Assembly: GCF_900099765.1 (NCBI RefSeq) | Contig: NZ_FNDX01000007.1 | Span: forward strand, 168,856 to 232,855 | Length of the DNA stretch: 64,000 bases | Source: Paenibacillus typhae | GTDB lineage: Bacteria > Bacillota > Bacilli > Paenibacillales > Paenibacillaceae | Direction of reading: 5' to 3' | Shown: piece by piece, positions 34,951-44,072 of the stretch | Layout of the letters: each line of letters begins with the position of its first letter | How positions within the stretch are numbered: position 1 is the stretch's first letter | Made by a program: the position numbers and the translations under genes | The notes under the pieces: model-generated | What the model was told of the DNA's origin: nothing | The model's database searches: none | What the model saw: only the letters and a program-made list of their open reading frames with translations

Positions 34951-35868
34951 TTAAATAATAGGGCCAATATCGTAGGGTGTCTCCTGGTATACATAGTAAT
35001 TGAGCCAATTGGCGAACAATAAGTTGGCATGGGCGCGCCATACGGCCGGCGGTGTACGCTGCGGATCATCCTTGGGATAATAATGTTTCGGCAGCGCAAT
35101 ATCCATTCCCTTGGCAACATCACGGTCATATTCCCATTTCAGCGAGAACGGGTCATATTCGGAATGTCCGGTAACAAATATCTGTCTGCCGTCATGTGTC
35201 GCTACAAGGTAAACTCCGGCTTCCTCCGATTCGGCCAGAATCTGCAGCTCCGGGTTAGCTTCGATATCTTCACGCGATACGTCTGTATGGCGGGAGTGCG
35301 GCACATGGAATACCTCGTCAAAGCCGCGCAGCAGCTTCACATTATTATGGCTCAAGGTGTGGGGGAACACTCCAAAGCATTTTTCTTCTAAGCTGACCTT
35401 GCGTACACCAAAGTGATGATACAGTCCCGCCTGGGCGGCCCAACAGATATGCATGGTCGATGTAACGTTATGCTTGCTCCATTCAAAAATCCGTTTCAGC
35501 TCTTCCCAGTAATTCACGTCCTCGAACTCCAGCTGCTCTACCGGAGCCCCGGTCACAATCAGGCCGTCAAACCGGCGGTGGCTGATTTCATCAAAGGTTG
35601 TATAGAAGCTCTTCAAATGCTCCGCTGAAGTATTCTTGGAGGTATGGGAGCTCGGATGAAGCAGGACTACATCGACCTGGAGCGGAGAGTTTCCGATCAG
35701 GCGCAGCAGCTGCGTTTCGGTCGTTTCCTTGGTTGGCATCAGATTCAGGATGGCGATCCGCAGCGGACGGATATCCTGATGGAAAGCCTGGCTTTCATCC
35801 ATTACAAAGATATTTTCTCCGGATAATACTTCTTTGGCCGGTAAACTGTCAGGAATTTTGATTGGCAT
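34951..35868 (-). CDS. metA: Homoserine O-acetyltransferase, MetA type
   Basis: 305 aa from the ATG at 35868; AAGGAG lies 11 nt upstream, and a GTG 12 bp earlier overlaps that site. Catalytic Cys is in HICWAAQAG, with GHSEYD further on. In [11 protein letters not shown] the specificity position holds Glu111, which in characterised MetA enzymes goes with acetyl-CoA, where Gly goes with succinyl-CoA. It makes O-acetylhomoserine for the next gene. Controlled by the S-box upstream. Confidence 0.93.
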   Translation of the reverse strand: MPIKIPDSLPAKEVLSGENIFVMDESQAFHQDIRPLRIAILNLMPTKETTETQLLRLIGNSPLQVDVVLLHPSSHTSKNTSAEHLKSFYTTFDEISHRRFDGLIVTGAPVEQLEFEDVNYWEELKRIFEWSKHNVTSTMHICWAAQAGLYHHFGVRKVSLEEKCFGVFPHTLSHNNVKLLRGFDEVFHVPHSRHTDVSREDIEANPELQILAESEEAGVYLVATHDGRQIFVTGHSEYDPFSLKWEYDRDVAKGMDIALPKHYYPKDDPQRTPPAVWRAHANLLFANWLNYYVYQETPYDIGPII

Positions 35869-35923
35869 TGCTGTGTCCACTCCTTAATCGAATTAGTACC
35901 TGATCTTAAACTGAATTGCATGC

Positions 35924-36106
35924 AAAAATGACCCTTCTCGCACGAGAAAGGTCATATAGGTTCAGTCATATGCGCCTCTCTCATCTGCCAGAACCAACGC
36001 CGGGGTTAGATCCCCCGCATAGCTTCCGCAAGAATTAGCACCGTGCGTATATACGCCGGTTGCCGGGTTTCATCGGGCCAGTCCCTCCACCTGCTCTTGA
36101 TAAGAT
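35924..36106 (-). promoter_or_regulatory. S-box (SAM-I) riboswitch of metA-metI
   Basis: The minus strand shows CTTATCAAGAG, GGTGGAGGGACTGGCCC, GATGAAACCCGGCAACC and GGTGCTAATTC in the canonical S-box order. The leader ends in a terminator hairpin TGACC.TTCTCG/CGAGAA.GGTCA with a T-run at about 35957-35924. SAM binding should stop transcription of metA-metI. Confidence 0.95.
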
Positions 36107-36212
36107 TTAGCTGTATTCAGTTATTTTTCTTAAAATTCACTTTAAATCATGAACCTGCTTTTCGTCAAGTCCATACAATGCTGAAGAGCCCTTGAAATGT
36201 AAAGAATTTTGC

Positions 36213-36241
36213 TTGAAAGAGGCATACCCCGGCGTTATACT
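36213..36241 (+). promoter_or_regulatory. Sigma-A promoter of the corA leader
   Basis: TTGAAA (36213-36218), 17-bp spacer, TATACT (36236-36241). About 265 nt separate it from the corA start. Confidence 0.8.
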
Positions 36242-36291
36242 AGACAAGTGTTTCAACGGCACAAATGACGAGGAGCAGAGGTGAGAGAAGA

Positions 36292-36408
36292 ATGGAAGGC
36301 GACCCGGGTACGCAGTTAAGCGTGCAAAGTGAGCAACCACACAGGATTAACATCAGCTTGCCGGCGGCGGGAGCACTACTTCTTCATGCTCTCGAGACGT
36401 CATTCTAG
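36292..36408 (+). CDS. 38-aa leader ORF upstream of corA
   Basis: ATG with GAGGTGAG 6 nt upstream. The product starts MEGDPGTQLSVQ and ends in an apolar stretch (LPAAGALLLHALETSF). Its stop codon lies inside the loop of a terminator that precedes corA, and its codons cover the 5' arm of that terminator. This is the layout of a leader peptide in attenuation. I do not recognise the peptide. Confidence 0.5.
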   Translation: MEGDPGTQLSVQSEQPHRINISLPAAGALLLHALETSF

Positions 36409-36449
36409 CCCGACTCATTGATTGTACTGCCGGCTAAGCTGATTTTTTC
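36352..36449 (+). terminator. Terminator between leader ORF and corA
   Basis: ATCAGCTTGCCGGC (36352-36365) pairs with GCCGGCTAAGCTGAT (36429-36443), one bulged base, 63-nt loop, then six T (36444-36449). It ends about 58 bp before the corA ATG. Confidence 0.7.
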
Positions 36450-36507
36450 CGTGTGCTTTAATTAGCATAACCCTGGAGAAGACCGGGGACATAAGGAGTG
36501 AAATCAG

Positions 36508-37443
36508 ATGAAAATCCGGCTGGTAAACGCAGGGGTTTTTACCCCGATCGATGATATTGAAGTAACACTGACTGCACCCGCTGAAGGTTTCTACTGGATC
36601 GACGCTGATGATGAGGACCTGGAGCTGCTTCAGCCCCTGTTCAATCTGCATGATCTTGCCGTGGAGGACTGCCTCAGCGAAGAGGAGCAGCGTCCGAAGA
36701 TTGAAATTTATGAGAGCCATTATTTTATTGTAGTAAACAGCATCCGGTTTGATGATGAGGAAATTTTCCTCCGGGCGCTGAATGTATTCCTGGGCAGACA
36801 TTACATTATTACTGTCACCAAACAAAAGATTCACGAGCTGCGTGTCCTGAAGCCCATTCTGTGGGAGCAGGAGGTCAGCGAGCCTGACCGCTTCCTCTAC
36901 CATCTGATCGACATCGTTGTAGACAACTACTTCTCTGTCGGCGACCGGATTGAAGCGCGGATTGAGAAGCTTGAGGAAGATATTCTGATGCATACCAAGA
37001 AAACGCATCTGAGCGAGATTATCGGTCTGCGCAGTGAAATTCTCTGGCTGAAGAAGATGCTTGGGCCGCAGAAGGAAGTCATCAACACCCTGAACAAAAA
37101 GGACCTGCGTCTGATCGACGACCAGCTGCAGAAATATTTCAGCGACATTTATGAAAATGCGGTCAAAATCTCTGAAACCTTTGAGACCTACCGCGATCTC
37201 ATGGGCAACTTGCGTGAAGCCTACCAGTCGAGTATTGCTAACCGCGCCAATGAAATCATGAGAGTGTTCACTGCAATAACTACAATATTCATGCCGCTGA
37301 CCGTCATTACCGGTATATACGGGATGAACTTTGACAATATACCCGAGACCCATTCGCAGTACGGCTACTATGGCGTAATTGCTGTGATGGTAACGCTAGG
37401 CTGCGGGATGCTTGTTATTTTCCGCAAAAAGGATTGGCTATGA
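36508..37443 (+). CDS. corA: CorA-type divalent metal (Mg2+/Co2+) transporter
   Basis: 311 aa. A cytoplasmic alpha/beta domain and long helices precede two C-terminal TM helices (about 250-270 and 285-305), with the selectivity signature YGMNFDN between them. The last residues FRKKDWL match the basic CorA tail. Pentameric channel in the cytoplasmic membrane. AAGGAGTG precedes the ATG. The leader suggests control by attenuation. Cobalt uptake by CorA could feed the cobalamin operon 2.4 kb away, though that operon has its own cobalt transporter. Confidence 0.94.
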   Translation: MKIRLVNAGVFTPIDDIEVTLTAPAEGFYWIDADDEDLELLQPLFNLHDLAVEDCLSEEEQRPKIEIYESHYFIVVNSIRFDDEEIFLRALNVFLGRHYIITVTKQKIHELRVLKPILWEQEVSEPDRFLYHLIDIVVDNYFSVGDRIEARIEKLEEDILMHTKKTHLSEIIGLRSEILWLKKMLGPQKEVINTLNKKDLRLIDDQLQKYFSDIYENAVKISETFETYRDLMGNLREAYQSSIANRANEIMRVFTAITTIFMPLTVITGIYGMNFDNIPETHSQYGYYGVIAVMVTLGCGMLVIFRKKDWL

Positions 37444-37519
37444 ACGTTAACGGACGATTACGCTGAGGCGAAGGCTACCGCTACTGCAAAGTATGGGGAA
37501 CCTTCGCCTTTTGCATATT

Positions 37520-38539
37520 CTAATAGCTTACCGCTTCTCCCGTGAACTGGGACTCGCGGGTCCGCCGGAAGCGGATGCGGATGAGCCGCAGGCGCTCATA
37601 ATAGAGATCCAGCCCTTCTGCCGGCGAGAATTGATCGCCGTATGCCTTATACAGCGCAGGCTTCAGAAAAGTATCGCCCATCAGCTCATAGGCTGTCCAG
37701 ATCCTGTTCTGCTCCTCCGCCGAGACCTCCTTCAGCTCATTCTCGATCAGCTTCTCAACGGAGTAGCCCTCCTTCTCCAGCTCTTCAACCGCTTCCAGCA
37801 CTTCACGGCGGCTGATTCCTCCGGTGGCCTGCAGCTGCTCCATGCCAAGCCCGTTCTCGATCCCCTGCAGCAGAACCCGCCGCAGCCGCAGGCGTTCAAG
37901 CTGCTTCTTGTACTTGATCTCCTTCTGCTTGTACAGCCAGGACGAGAATCCTTCCTCCTCTACAGCCTCATGCACCCAGCCCAGCGGATAGCTGTGCTCA
38001 CGCGGAATCCCCGCCGTAATGCCCAGCCAGTCGCTGCCATGCTGCGCGGCCTTGCCCTCGCCGACTCCCGGAATCTGCAGCAGCTCCTCCTCCGTGCGCG
38101 GCAGATAGGCGCTGAGCATGCGCAGCAGACGGTTGCTGGCCAGAATATACGGTGCCTTCCGCTCGCTGGAGGCTTTGCCGCGCCGCCAGGCGCAGAGCTC
38201 CTCATAGACAGCCTGATTGCCGTATTGCTCACTGTAATACTGCAGCTTCAGCTGCTCCCGGTTGCGCCCTGCCAGCGTCTCTTCCTCGTGAAAGGCACCG
38301 TCTATCAGCGGACGGTAGCCGTCCCCCATCTTCACTGCCAGTTCATGCCGGTAGACACAGAGCATCTCATTCCATGAGCCGCCCTCATACCAGATATGCT
38401 CATCAATCTCATGGCTGCCGGAAAAATCCCGCCATCCGATCCGCCAGATTCCTTCCTCTTCGCCGATCCAGAGCTGGGCAAATACCTCCTGATCCGCTCC
38501 GGACATTCTGGACAACCGGTTCAAAAATACAATCTGCAT
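37520..38539 (-). CDS. HRDC domain protein
   Basis: 339 aa from the ATG at 38539 (an upstream start would add 13 residues and lacks a better ribosome-binding site). An HRDC domain at about 120-195 (YEELCAWRRGKASSERKAPY, then PRTEEELLQIPGVGEGKA) resembles those of RecQ and RNase D, which bind nucleic acid. The C-terminal half is charged and helical without catalytic motifs. Function unknown; similar proteins occur through Paenibacillus. Confidence 0.85.
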   Translation of the reverse strand: MQIVFLNRLSRMSGADQEVFAQLWIGEEEGIWRIGWRDFSGSHEIDEHIWYEGGSWNEMLCVYRHELAVKMGDGYRPLIDGAFHEEETLAGRNREQLKLQYYSEQYGNQAVYEELCAWRRGKASSERKAPYILASNRLLRMLSAYLPRTEEELLQIPGVGEGKAAQHGSDWLGITAGIPREHSYPLGWVHEAVEEEGFSSWLYKQKEIKYKKQLERLRLRRVLLQGIENGLGMEQLQATGGISRREVLEAVEELEKEGYSVEKLIENELKEVSAEEQNRIWTAYELMGDTFLKPALYKAYGDQFSPAEGLDLYYERLRLIRIRFRRTRESQFTGEAVSY

Positions 38540-38678
38540 TGGAATCCCTACTTTCGTTGTCTTACAGCATGCATACAAGTAGAAACGGCTAGATCGTCCT
38601 AAACAGGACGGTATCCGGTTCGGCGGGAAAGATAAGGATAAAGGATTGGTGAAACCTGTACTTTCTTATCTTTACGCA

Positions 38679-38720
38679 AAAAAGCACCTCTCCCACGAAC
38701 AATCGTGAAAGAGGTGCTTC
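38679..38720 (-). terminator. Terminator of the ROK kinase gene
   Basis: AAGCACCTCT (38683-38692)/AGAGGTGCTT (38711-38720), perfect 10 bp, then T-run on the minus strand. Confidence 0.9.
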
Positions 38721-38787
38721 CTCGTAAATGCTATACTGTTAGAAACTACAATACCATATATTTCCGTACAGTCAATCCCTTTTTGAA

Positions 38788-39669
38788 TCAGGCCCCGGCG
38801 AGCGCCAGCCTGGCCAGGCCAAGCGCCCCGGCAAGTCCGGCGTTGTCGCCCAGCTGCGGCGGCACGATGTAGCTGCCGATCTCCTGATTCAGTGCAGGGT
38901 GCTGGACATATCCGCCGAGCAGCTCCTGCAGCTTGGCATGAATCAGCGGGAACAGCTGGCTCTGCTTCATGACTCCGCCGCCCATGACAATCTTCTGCGG
39001 CGACAGCACTAGCACATAATTCATCAGTGCATGAGCCAGGTAATGGGCCTCCATCGCCCAGGCCGGATGATCCGCAGCCAGCTCGCCGGCAGGCTTGCCC
39101 CAGCGGCTGCCGATAGCCGGCCCTGCAGCCAGACCCTCCAGGCAATCCCCATGGTAAGGGCAGAATCCGCTGTAGGTATCCTCAGGATGGCGCGGAACCA
39201 GAATATGTCCCATCTCCGGATGGGACAGGCCGTGAATCAGCTGACCGCCTATAACCGCACCTGCTCCGATACCTGTACCTACAGTAATATACAGACAGCT
39301 ATCCAGACCCTGCGCAGCTCCCCAGGTATACTCACCGAGCGCAGCCCCGTTCACATCGGTATCAAAGCCGATGGGCACGTCAAAATGCTCCGCAACTGCG
39401 CCCACCAGATTAAATCCTCCCCAGTGAGGCTTAGGTGTAGTGGTAATATGGCCGTATGTAGGGCTGCCCAATACCGGGTCAATCGGCCCGAACGAGCCGA
39501 TCCCGATGGCTTCTGCTTTTTTTCCGGAAAAGTAGTCCAGCACCAGTCCCATCGTCTCCTGCGGCGTTGTCGTCGGGAAGCTGACCCGGTCGATAACCGA
39601 CCCGTCCTCCTGTCCGATTCCGCATACAAATTTGGTTCCCCCGGCTTCAATAGCTCCAAGCACTCTCAC
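38788..39669 (-). CDS. ROK-family sugar kinase (fructokinase-like)
   Basis: 293 aa from a GTG with GGGAGA upstream. Phosphate-binding motif GAIEAGGTKFVCG, catalytic DTDVNGAALGE, GTGIGAGAV, and the ROK zinc site PEMGHILVPRH with CPYHGDCLEGLA. This set is that of bacterial fructokinases of the ROK family (as B. subtilis YdhR/GmuE). It phosphorylates a hexose with ATP. Stand-alone gene between two terminators. Confidence 0.9.
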   Translation of the reverse strand: MRVLGAIEAGGTKFVCGIGQEDGSVIDRVSFPTTTPQETMGLVLDYFSGKKAEAIGIGSFGPIDPVLGSPTYGHITTTPKPHWGGFNLVGAVAEHFDVPIGFDTDVNGAALGEYTWGAAQGLDSCLYITVGTGIGAGAVIGGQLIHGLSHPEMGHILVPRHPEDTYSGFCPYHGDCLEGLAAGPAIGSRWGKPAGELAADHPAWAMEAHYLAHALMNYVLVLSPQKIVMGGGVMKQSQLFPLIHAKLQELLGGYVQHPALNQEIGSYIVPPQLGDNAGLAGALGLARLALAGA

Positions 39670-39813
39670 AGCAGCATTCTCCCTTCTAAAATGAGCGCAG
39701 GCCCCGCTTCAGGCCCGGTCAATGTATAGTCCGCATATCAAAATAAAACGCTCTCTTATAATGATTATACGTGCCATGCGAGAGTATGACAAGCGGTTGA
39801 CATACTCTCGGTA

Positions 39814-39869
39814 AAATAAAAAAGAACAAGTCTCTCCTCCATTACCTCTGGAAAAAGTGACTAGTTCTT
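39814..39869 (-). terminator. Terminator of the cobalamin operon
   Basis: AAGAACAAGTC (39822-39832)/GACTAGTTCTT (39859-39869), one mismatch, then a T-rich tract on the minus strand. It lies 30 bp below cbiA, the last gene. Confidence 0.85.
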
Positions 39870-39898
39870 ATAAGCCCGCATAGGGACATGCCGGCCAT

Positions 39899-41413
39899 TC
39901 ATTGCGGGAATTGAGCGGTTTTGCGCTCTCTGTAGAATCGGCAGGCTGAGACGAAACGCTCTGCTGCCGGGAAATGGGAGGCCAGATGAACATGTGCGTA
40001 CGCGGCCATGACATTCCCCCGGAGATAGCCTTCCGGCCGGCTGCCGCCCCGCCCCTTGCTCTCGTAGGCATACTGCCGGTTTTCCAGTTCATCGTAATGC
40101 ATTACCGAGTAATGAAATTCATGGCCGCGCAGCCGCTCGCCCCGCTTCAGCAGCAGGCTGTCCTGCAGCGCTGTAACCTCACGGTAGCCAAGTGCGGCAC
40201 GTCGCTCCTGCATTACGGCGCGGGCAGGGATGACCCCGGCCATCCTGTGCACAGCTCCGGCACGGTCGGTAAGCGTCCGGGCCAGCACCATGTAGCCGCC
40301 GCATTCCGCATACAGCGGCATGCCGGCTTCAGCCGCTGCAAGCAGACCGCCAATAAAGCCTGTATTGGCGGAGATTTCTGCAGCGAATTCCTCGGGGAAG
40401 CCGCCGCCGAGATAGATGCCGTCCGCCTCCGGCGGAATCTGATCGCCGCGCAGCGGGCTGAACGGGATCAGCCGGGCACCGGCACGGCCCAGCAGCTCCA
40501 GATTGTCGGCATAATAGAAATTGAATGCCGCATCTTGGGCAACGGCGATGACCGGGCTTTGAACCGGCATAGCCGAATCTGCAGCGGCCGGGACGGACCG
40601 CGCTGCCTCCCTTGGTCCGGCGGACGCAGCATCGGATGCGTCCGCAGCGGTAACCGCCGGGCAGGGCGGCAGCGGAGGGGCAGACTGCGCGATCTGCAGC
40701 AGCTGCTCCAGATCCACGCCTGCCGCAAGCGCATCAGCGGCATGCCCGAACAGCGACTCCAGCTCACCCCGCTCCACAGCAGGCAGCAGGCCCAGATGCC
40801 GCTCCGGGATGTCCAGCGCTGCATCACGCATCAGGCCGCCGATAACAGGAATGCCGCAGGCGGCTTCGATGGCCGTCTTTACCGTCAGGTAATGACTCTC
40901 GCTTCCGCAGCGGTTCACAATAACCGCAGCAATCCGCACCCGCGGCTCCAGCTGCCGGAAGCCGAGCACAACCGCGGCCGCGCTGCGGCCCATGCTGCGC
41001 ACATCCACGACCAGCACCACAGGGCTGTCTGTAATAATGGCAAGTTCTGCGGTGGAGCCCGTCAGCCCGTCCGCCTCCTTACCGTCATACAGTCCCATAA
41101 CGCCCTCCACAACAGACAGCTCTGCGTCTTCGGAGGAATCCGCAAAATACTCCAGAAGATACGGGTGTGAAGTCATCCAGGAGTCGAGGTTACGGGCAGG
41201 GCGCCCCGTTACCGCAGCGTGATAGGCGGGATCAATATAATCGGGGCCGCATTTGAAGCCCTGGACCCTGAGTCCGCGCCGGGCAAACGCCCGCATCAGC
41301 CCCAGTGTCACGGTTGTCTTGCCTGAACCGCTGCCGGTGCCGGCGACAATAATACGCGGGCGGTATTGCGGCAGCGAACGCTCACTCTCCCGGAATGAAA
41401 CTGCTTCATTCAT
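39899..41413 (-). CDS. cbiA: Cobyrinic acid a,c-diamide synthase
   Basis: 504 aa from the ATG at 41413 with GGGAGGAG upstream, overlapping cbiG by 8 bp. It amidates carboxylates a and c of the corrin ring, using glutamine and ATP. Walker A is GTGSGSGKTT (N-terminal dethiobiotin-synthetase-like domain), and the class I glutaminase Cys is in YAECGGYMVLA. A poorly conserved Ala/Pro-rich linker (about 265-300) joins the two. Last gene of the operon. Confidence 0.95.
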   Translation of the reverse strand: MNEAVSFRESERSLPQYRPRIIVAGTGSGSGKTTVTLGLMRAFARRGLRVQGFKCGPDYIDPAYHAAVTGRPARNLDSWMTSHPYLLEYFADSSEDAELSVVEGVMGLYDGKEADGLTGSTAELAIITDSPVVLVVDVRSMGRSAAAVVLGFRQLEPRVRIAAVIVNRCGSESHYLTVKTAIEAACGIPVIGGLMRDAALDIPERHLGLLPAVERGELESLFGHAADALAAGVDLEQLLQIAQSAPPLPPCPAVTAADASDAASAGPREAARSVPAAADSAMPVQSPVIAVAQDAAFNFYYADNLELLGRAGARLIPFSPLRGDQIPPEADGIYLGGGFPEEFAAEISANTGFIGGLLAAAEAGMPLYAECGGYMVLARTLTDRAGAVHRMAGVIPARAVMQERRAALGYREVTALQDSLLLKRGERLRGHEFHYSVMHYDELENRQYAYESKGRGGSRPEGYLRGNVMAAYAHVHLASHFPAAERFVSACRFYRERKTAQFPQ

Positions 41414-42527
41414 TTTCGGTCTCCTCCCTGCCGCCACCGAAAGATATTCTGGCTACAGCAATAGTTACATTGCCGCTCTTTTTCTTGGCCAGCAGCAGCT
41501 CGCCGCCTCCTGAGGCCAGCAGGGCAGCCGGTTCACAAACGCCATAGGCTCCGGTTGCCTTGAATACAACGGCAGAAGGCTGCTTAAGCGGCACCGTATT
41601 CAGCTGCTCCGGTGTAAACAGGTTAAGCTCCCAGCCGAATTTGCGGCAGAGCTCCAGCAGTCCGGCTTCATCGCCTTTAATCGTTATGGTGGCGGCGCCC
41701 CGGACGCTTAACGGGGACAGCCGCAGCTCTGCCAGCGTCTCCATGACGACGGCCTCCAGCTCAGCCGCCGCCGTCCCGCGGTTGCAGCCCAGCCCCAGCA
41801 CCAGGCTGCGGGGCCGGTACACGGCAGCCGGCAGTCCGCGGAGCGCTGCAGCATCAGCCTCATCCAGCAGCCGGTCGGTGATGACAACCGCTGCACGGCA
41901 AGGCTGCTGCTGCAGCTCAGCCATGCTGCCGCAGAGCCGGACATGCTCCGGCAGCACAGCTCCCGCAGGCAGCCAGCCCATTTCGCCCGCTTCCTGCAGC
42001 ACGGCTACCGGCTCGCCGTTGACCAGCGCAGCGCTGACGCCTTTCATCGGGGCAAAGCTCTCCGCCTGCCAGCCGAACTCCCGGCCCAGCAGATCCGCGG
42101 CAAAAATGCCCTGCACATCGGAGGCCGTCGTAATGACCGGGCGGCTGTCCAGCAGCCGGGCAATGTGCAGGGTCAGCCTGTTCGCTCCGCCCAGATGGCC
42201 GGACAGCACGCTGATGACATGCTTCCCGCTCTCGTCGATCACTATGACGGCAGGATCATGCCGTTTATCCTCCAGCAGCGGGGCCATCAGCCGGACGGCG
42301 GCTCCGAGAGAGAAGAACAGGACGACCGCCTCATACCTGCGGAATAATCCGGGCAGCAGCTCCTTGACCGGCCCGTCAAAAATCCGCCGCTCCCCCGGTA
42401 TCTCCCCCAGCTCCCCGCTGTATTTGGCATAGCAGTACACCTCGGTATCCGCCAGCAGGCCGCCCAGCTTCAGAGCCAGCCTGATTCCGTTGCGGGTAAT
42501 GGCTACAGCCGCAATCTTACTAGCCAT
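41406..42527 (-). CDS. cbiG: Cobalt-precorrin-5A hydrolase
   Basis: 373 aa from the ATG at 42527 (MASKIAAVAITRNG), which overlaps the cbiF stop; the frame is open 66 bp further without a better start. It opens the delta-lactone ring and releases acetaldehyde in the anaerobic route. Blocks: VLFFSLGAAVRL, VISVLSGHLGGANRL (central CbiG domain) and VLGLGCNRGT (C-terminal CbiG domain). Length is normal for the family. Confidence 0.93.
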   Translation of the reverse strand: MASKIAAVAITRNGIRLALKLGGLLADTEVYCYAKYSGELGEIPGERRIFDGPVKELLPGLFRRYEAVVLFFSLGAAVRLMAPLLEDKRHDPAVIVIDESGKHVISVLSGHLGGANRLTLHIARLLDSRPVITTASDVQGIFAADLLGREFGWQAESFAPMKGVSAALVNGEPVAVLQEAGEMGWLPAGAVLPEHVRLCGSMAELQQQPCRAAVVITDRLLDEADAAALRGLPAAVYRPRSLVLGLGCNRGTAAAELEAVVMETLAELRLSPLSVRGAATITIKGDEAGLLELCRKFGWELNLFTPEQLNTVPLKQPSAVVFKATGAYGVCEPAALLASGGGELLLAKKKSGNVTIAVARISFGGGREETENE

Positions 42528-43323
42528 CCTGGCCGCTCCCCTGCCGGAAGCCGTGGGTAAAGGAGCGGTCATAGAGCTTCGAGCGGTGGGCATCGCGGTT
42601 CACCAGCTCCGGGTCCAGCGCCCACCCGGCCAGGATCATCGCATGCATGGCAATGCCGGCCTCCTGCAGATCCCGTTCCAGATGCTGCACGGTCGTCCGC
42701 ACAATCTGCTGGTCCGGCCATGTAGCTCTCTTAACGACGGCTACCGGCGTATCAGGGCTCCAGCCGGCGGCAAGAAATTCAGCGGCGGCCTGTCCGGCAA
42801 GCGCTGCGCTCAGAAACAGCGCCACTGTGCAGTGGTGAGCGGCCAGGGCGCGCAGCTGCTCACGCTCCGGCACCGGGGTGCGCCCTCCGCCGCGGGTCAG
42901 AATGACCGTCTGGGTCAGCTCCGGTACGGTCAGCTCGGCACCGAGCGCAGCTGCCGAAGCAAATACGGAGCTGACGCCGGGAATAATCTCACAGCTGACG
43001 CCGCACAGCTTCAGCAGCGACATCTGCTCGAGGATGGCCCCGTACATGGACGGATCACCGGTATGCACGCGCGCCACACTCCCGCCTTCCTTAACCGTCC
43101 GGGCCATCAGCTCCACCTGCTGCTCCAGATCGAGGCCCGAGCTCTGCACAACCTGCGCACCGGGCTTCGCACTGAGAATCAGCTCCCCGCTGACCAGCGA
43201 ATCGGCGTAAAGGACCAGATCGGCCGAGCGCAGAATCCGGCTGCCTTTGACCGTAATCAGCTCCGGGTCGCCTGGCCCTGCACCGACAATATATACCTTC
43301 GGCTCAAGCAGCAGTCCGCTCAT
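42520..43323 (-). CDS. cbiF: Cobalt-precorrin-4 C11-methyltransferase
   Basis: 267 aa SAM-dependent tetrapyrrole methylase. GAGPGDPELITVKG at the N-terminus, HTGDPSMYGA (GDP loop) and PGVSSVFASAAALG are class hallmarks. CbiF is chosen over other methylases by order in the operon and by close similarity to what I recall of CobM/CbiF (MYGAILEQM). It overlaps cbiL by 4 bp (ATGA). Confidence 0.92.
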   Translation of the reverse strand: MSGLLLEPKVYIVGAGPGDPELITVKGSRILRSADLVLYADSLVSGELILSAKPGAQVVQSSGLDLEQQVELMARTVKEGGSVARVHTGDPSMYGAILEQMSLLKLCGVSCEIIPGVSSVFASAAALGAELTVPELTQTVILTRGGGRTPVPEREQLRALAAHHCTVALFLSAALAGQAAAEFLAAGWSPDTPVAVVKRATWPDQQIVRTTVQHLERDLQEAGIAMHAMILAGWALDPELVNRDAHRSKLYDRSFTHGFRQGSGQDG

Positions 43324-44072
43324 TTGCTCACCACCATCAGGCTCAGATACTCCAGCTCACGGCCGCGCAGCTCGCGGGCATCCCGCCAGACCGTCTCATA
43401 CGGGGAGGTCACTTTGGTCACCACAGAAGCTTTTCCTCCAAGACCGAGCTCGTCCAGCACATCAAGCACGGTATCGAGCACCTTGGCAACCTTCAAAAAT
43501 ACGACGGTGTCGTGGTGCAGCAGCGCCTCCTTCAGCGCCTCCCGGTCCCCGGTCGCCGGGATGATGCCTACCCGCTGATCGCCGTCGGCGAGCGGCTGTT
43601 CAAGGGCGGCGGCGGCGCCGAGCACCGAGGAAATCCCTGGTACCGACACTACCCTCACACTGGGATGGAGCTCCTGCATAAGCCGGGCCAGATGGATGAA
43701 GGTGCTGTACAGATTCGGGTCACCCTCTGTCACAAAAGCCACATCATTCCCGTGCCGCAGCTCATTCCAGCACAGCTCAACCGTCCAGCGCCAGCCGTTT
43801 GCCAGCTGTACCGGGTCCTTGGTCATGGGAAAGACAAGGCCGAGCATCGTTTTCTGCTCAGCATCCACATACATGTCCACGATTTCGTGGGCGTAAGACT
43901 TGCCGCCTTGGCGGGCTTCCGGGTAAGCAATGACCGGACATTCCCTGAGCAGCCGGCAGGCCTTCACCGTAATCAGCTCCGGGTCACCCGGGCCGACACC
44001 AACCCCATACAGTGTACCCATAGCAAGCAGGGAGGGTTCATCCTCAGGAAGCAGATCTTCCTTTAAGCTCAT
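43320..44072 (-). CDS. cbiL: Cobalt-precorrin-2 C20-methyltransferase
   Basis: 250 aa. GVGVGPGDPELITVKA, VTEGDPNLYSTF and VPGISSVLGAAA are the methylase motifs; the Y-S-T-F after GDP is characteristic of CbiL/CobI. It adds the C20 methyl group from SAM. One bp separates it from cbiET. A second in-frame Met (residue 18) just before the core could also be the start. Confidence 0.92.
   Translation of the reverse strand: MSLKEDLLPEDEPSLLAMGTLYGVGVGPGDPELITVKACRLLRECPVIAYPEARQGGKSYAHEIVDMYVDAEQKTMLGLVFPMTKDPVQLANGWRWTVELCWNELRHGNDVAFVTEGDPNLYSTFIHLARLMQELHPSVRVVSVPGISSVLGAAAALEQPLADGDQRVGIIPATGDREALKEALLHHDTVVFLKVAKVLDTVLDVLDELGLGGKASVVTKVTSPYETVWRDARELRGRELEYLSLMVVSK

Noticed and set aside
36248..36507. 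M-box or other known metal riboswitch before corA
   Set aside because: None of the conserved M-box or yybP-ykoY core sequences could be found; the leader ORF with terminator explains the region better.
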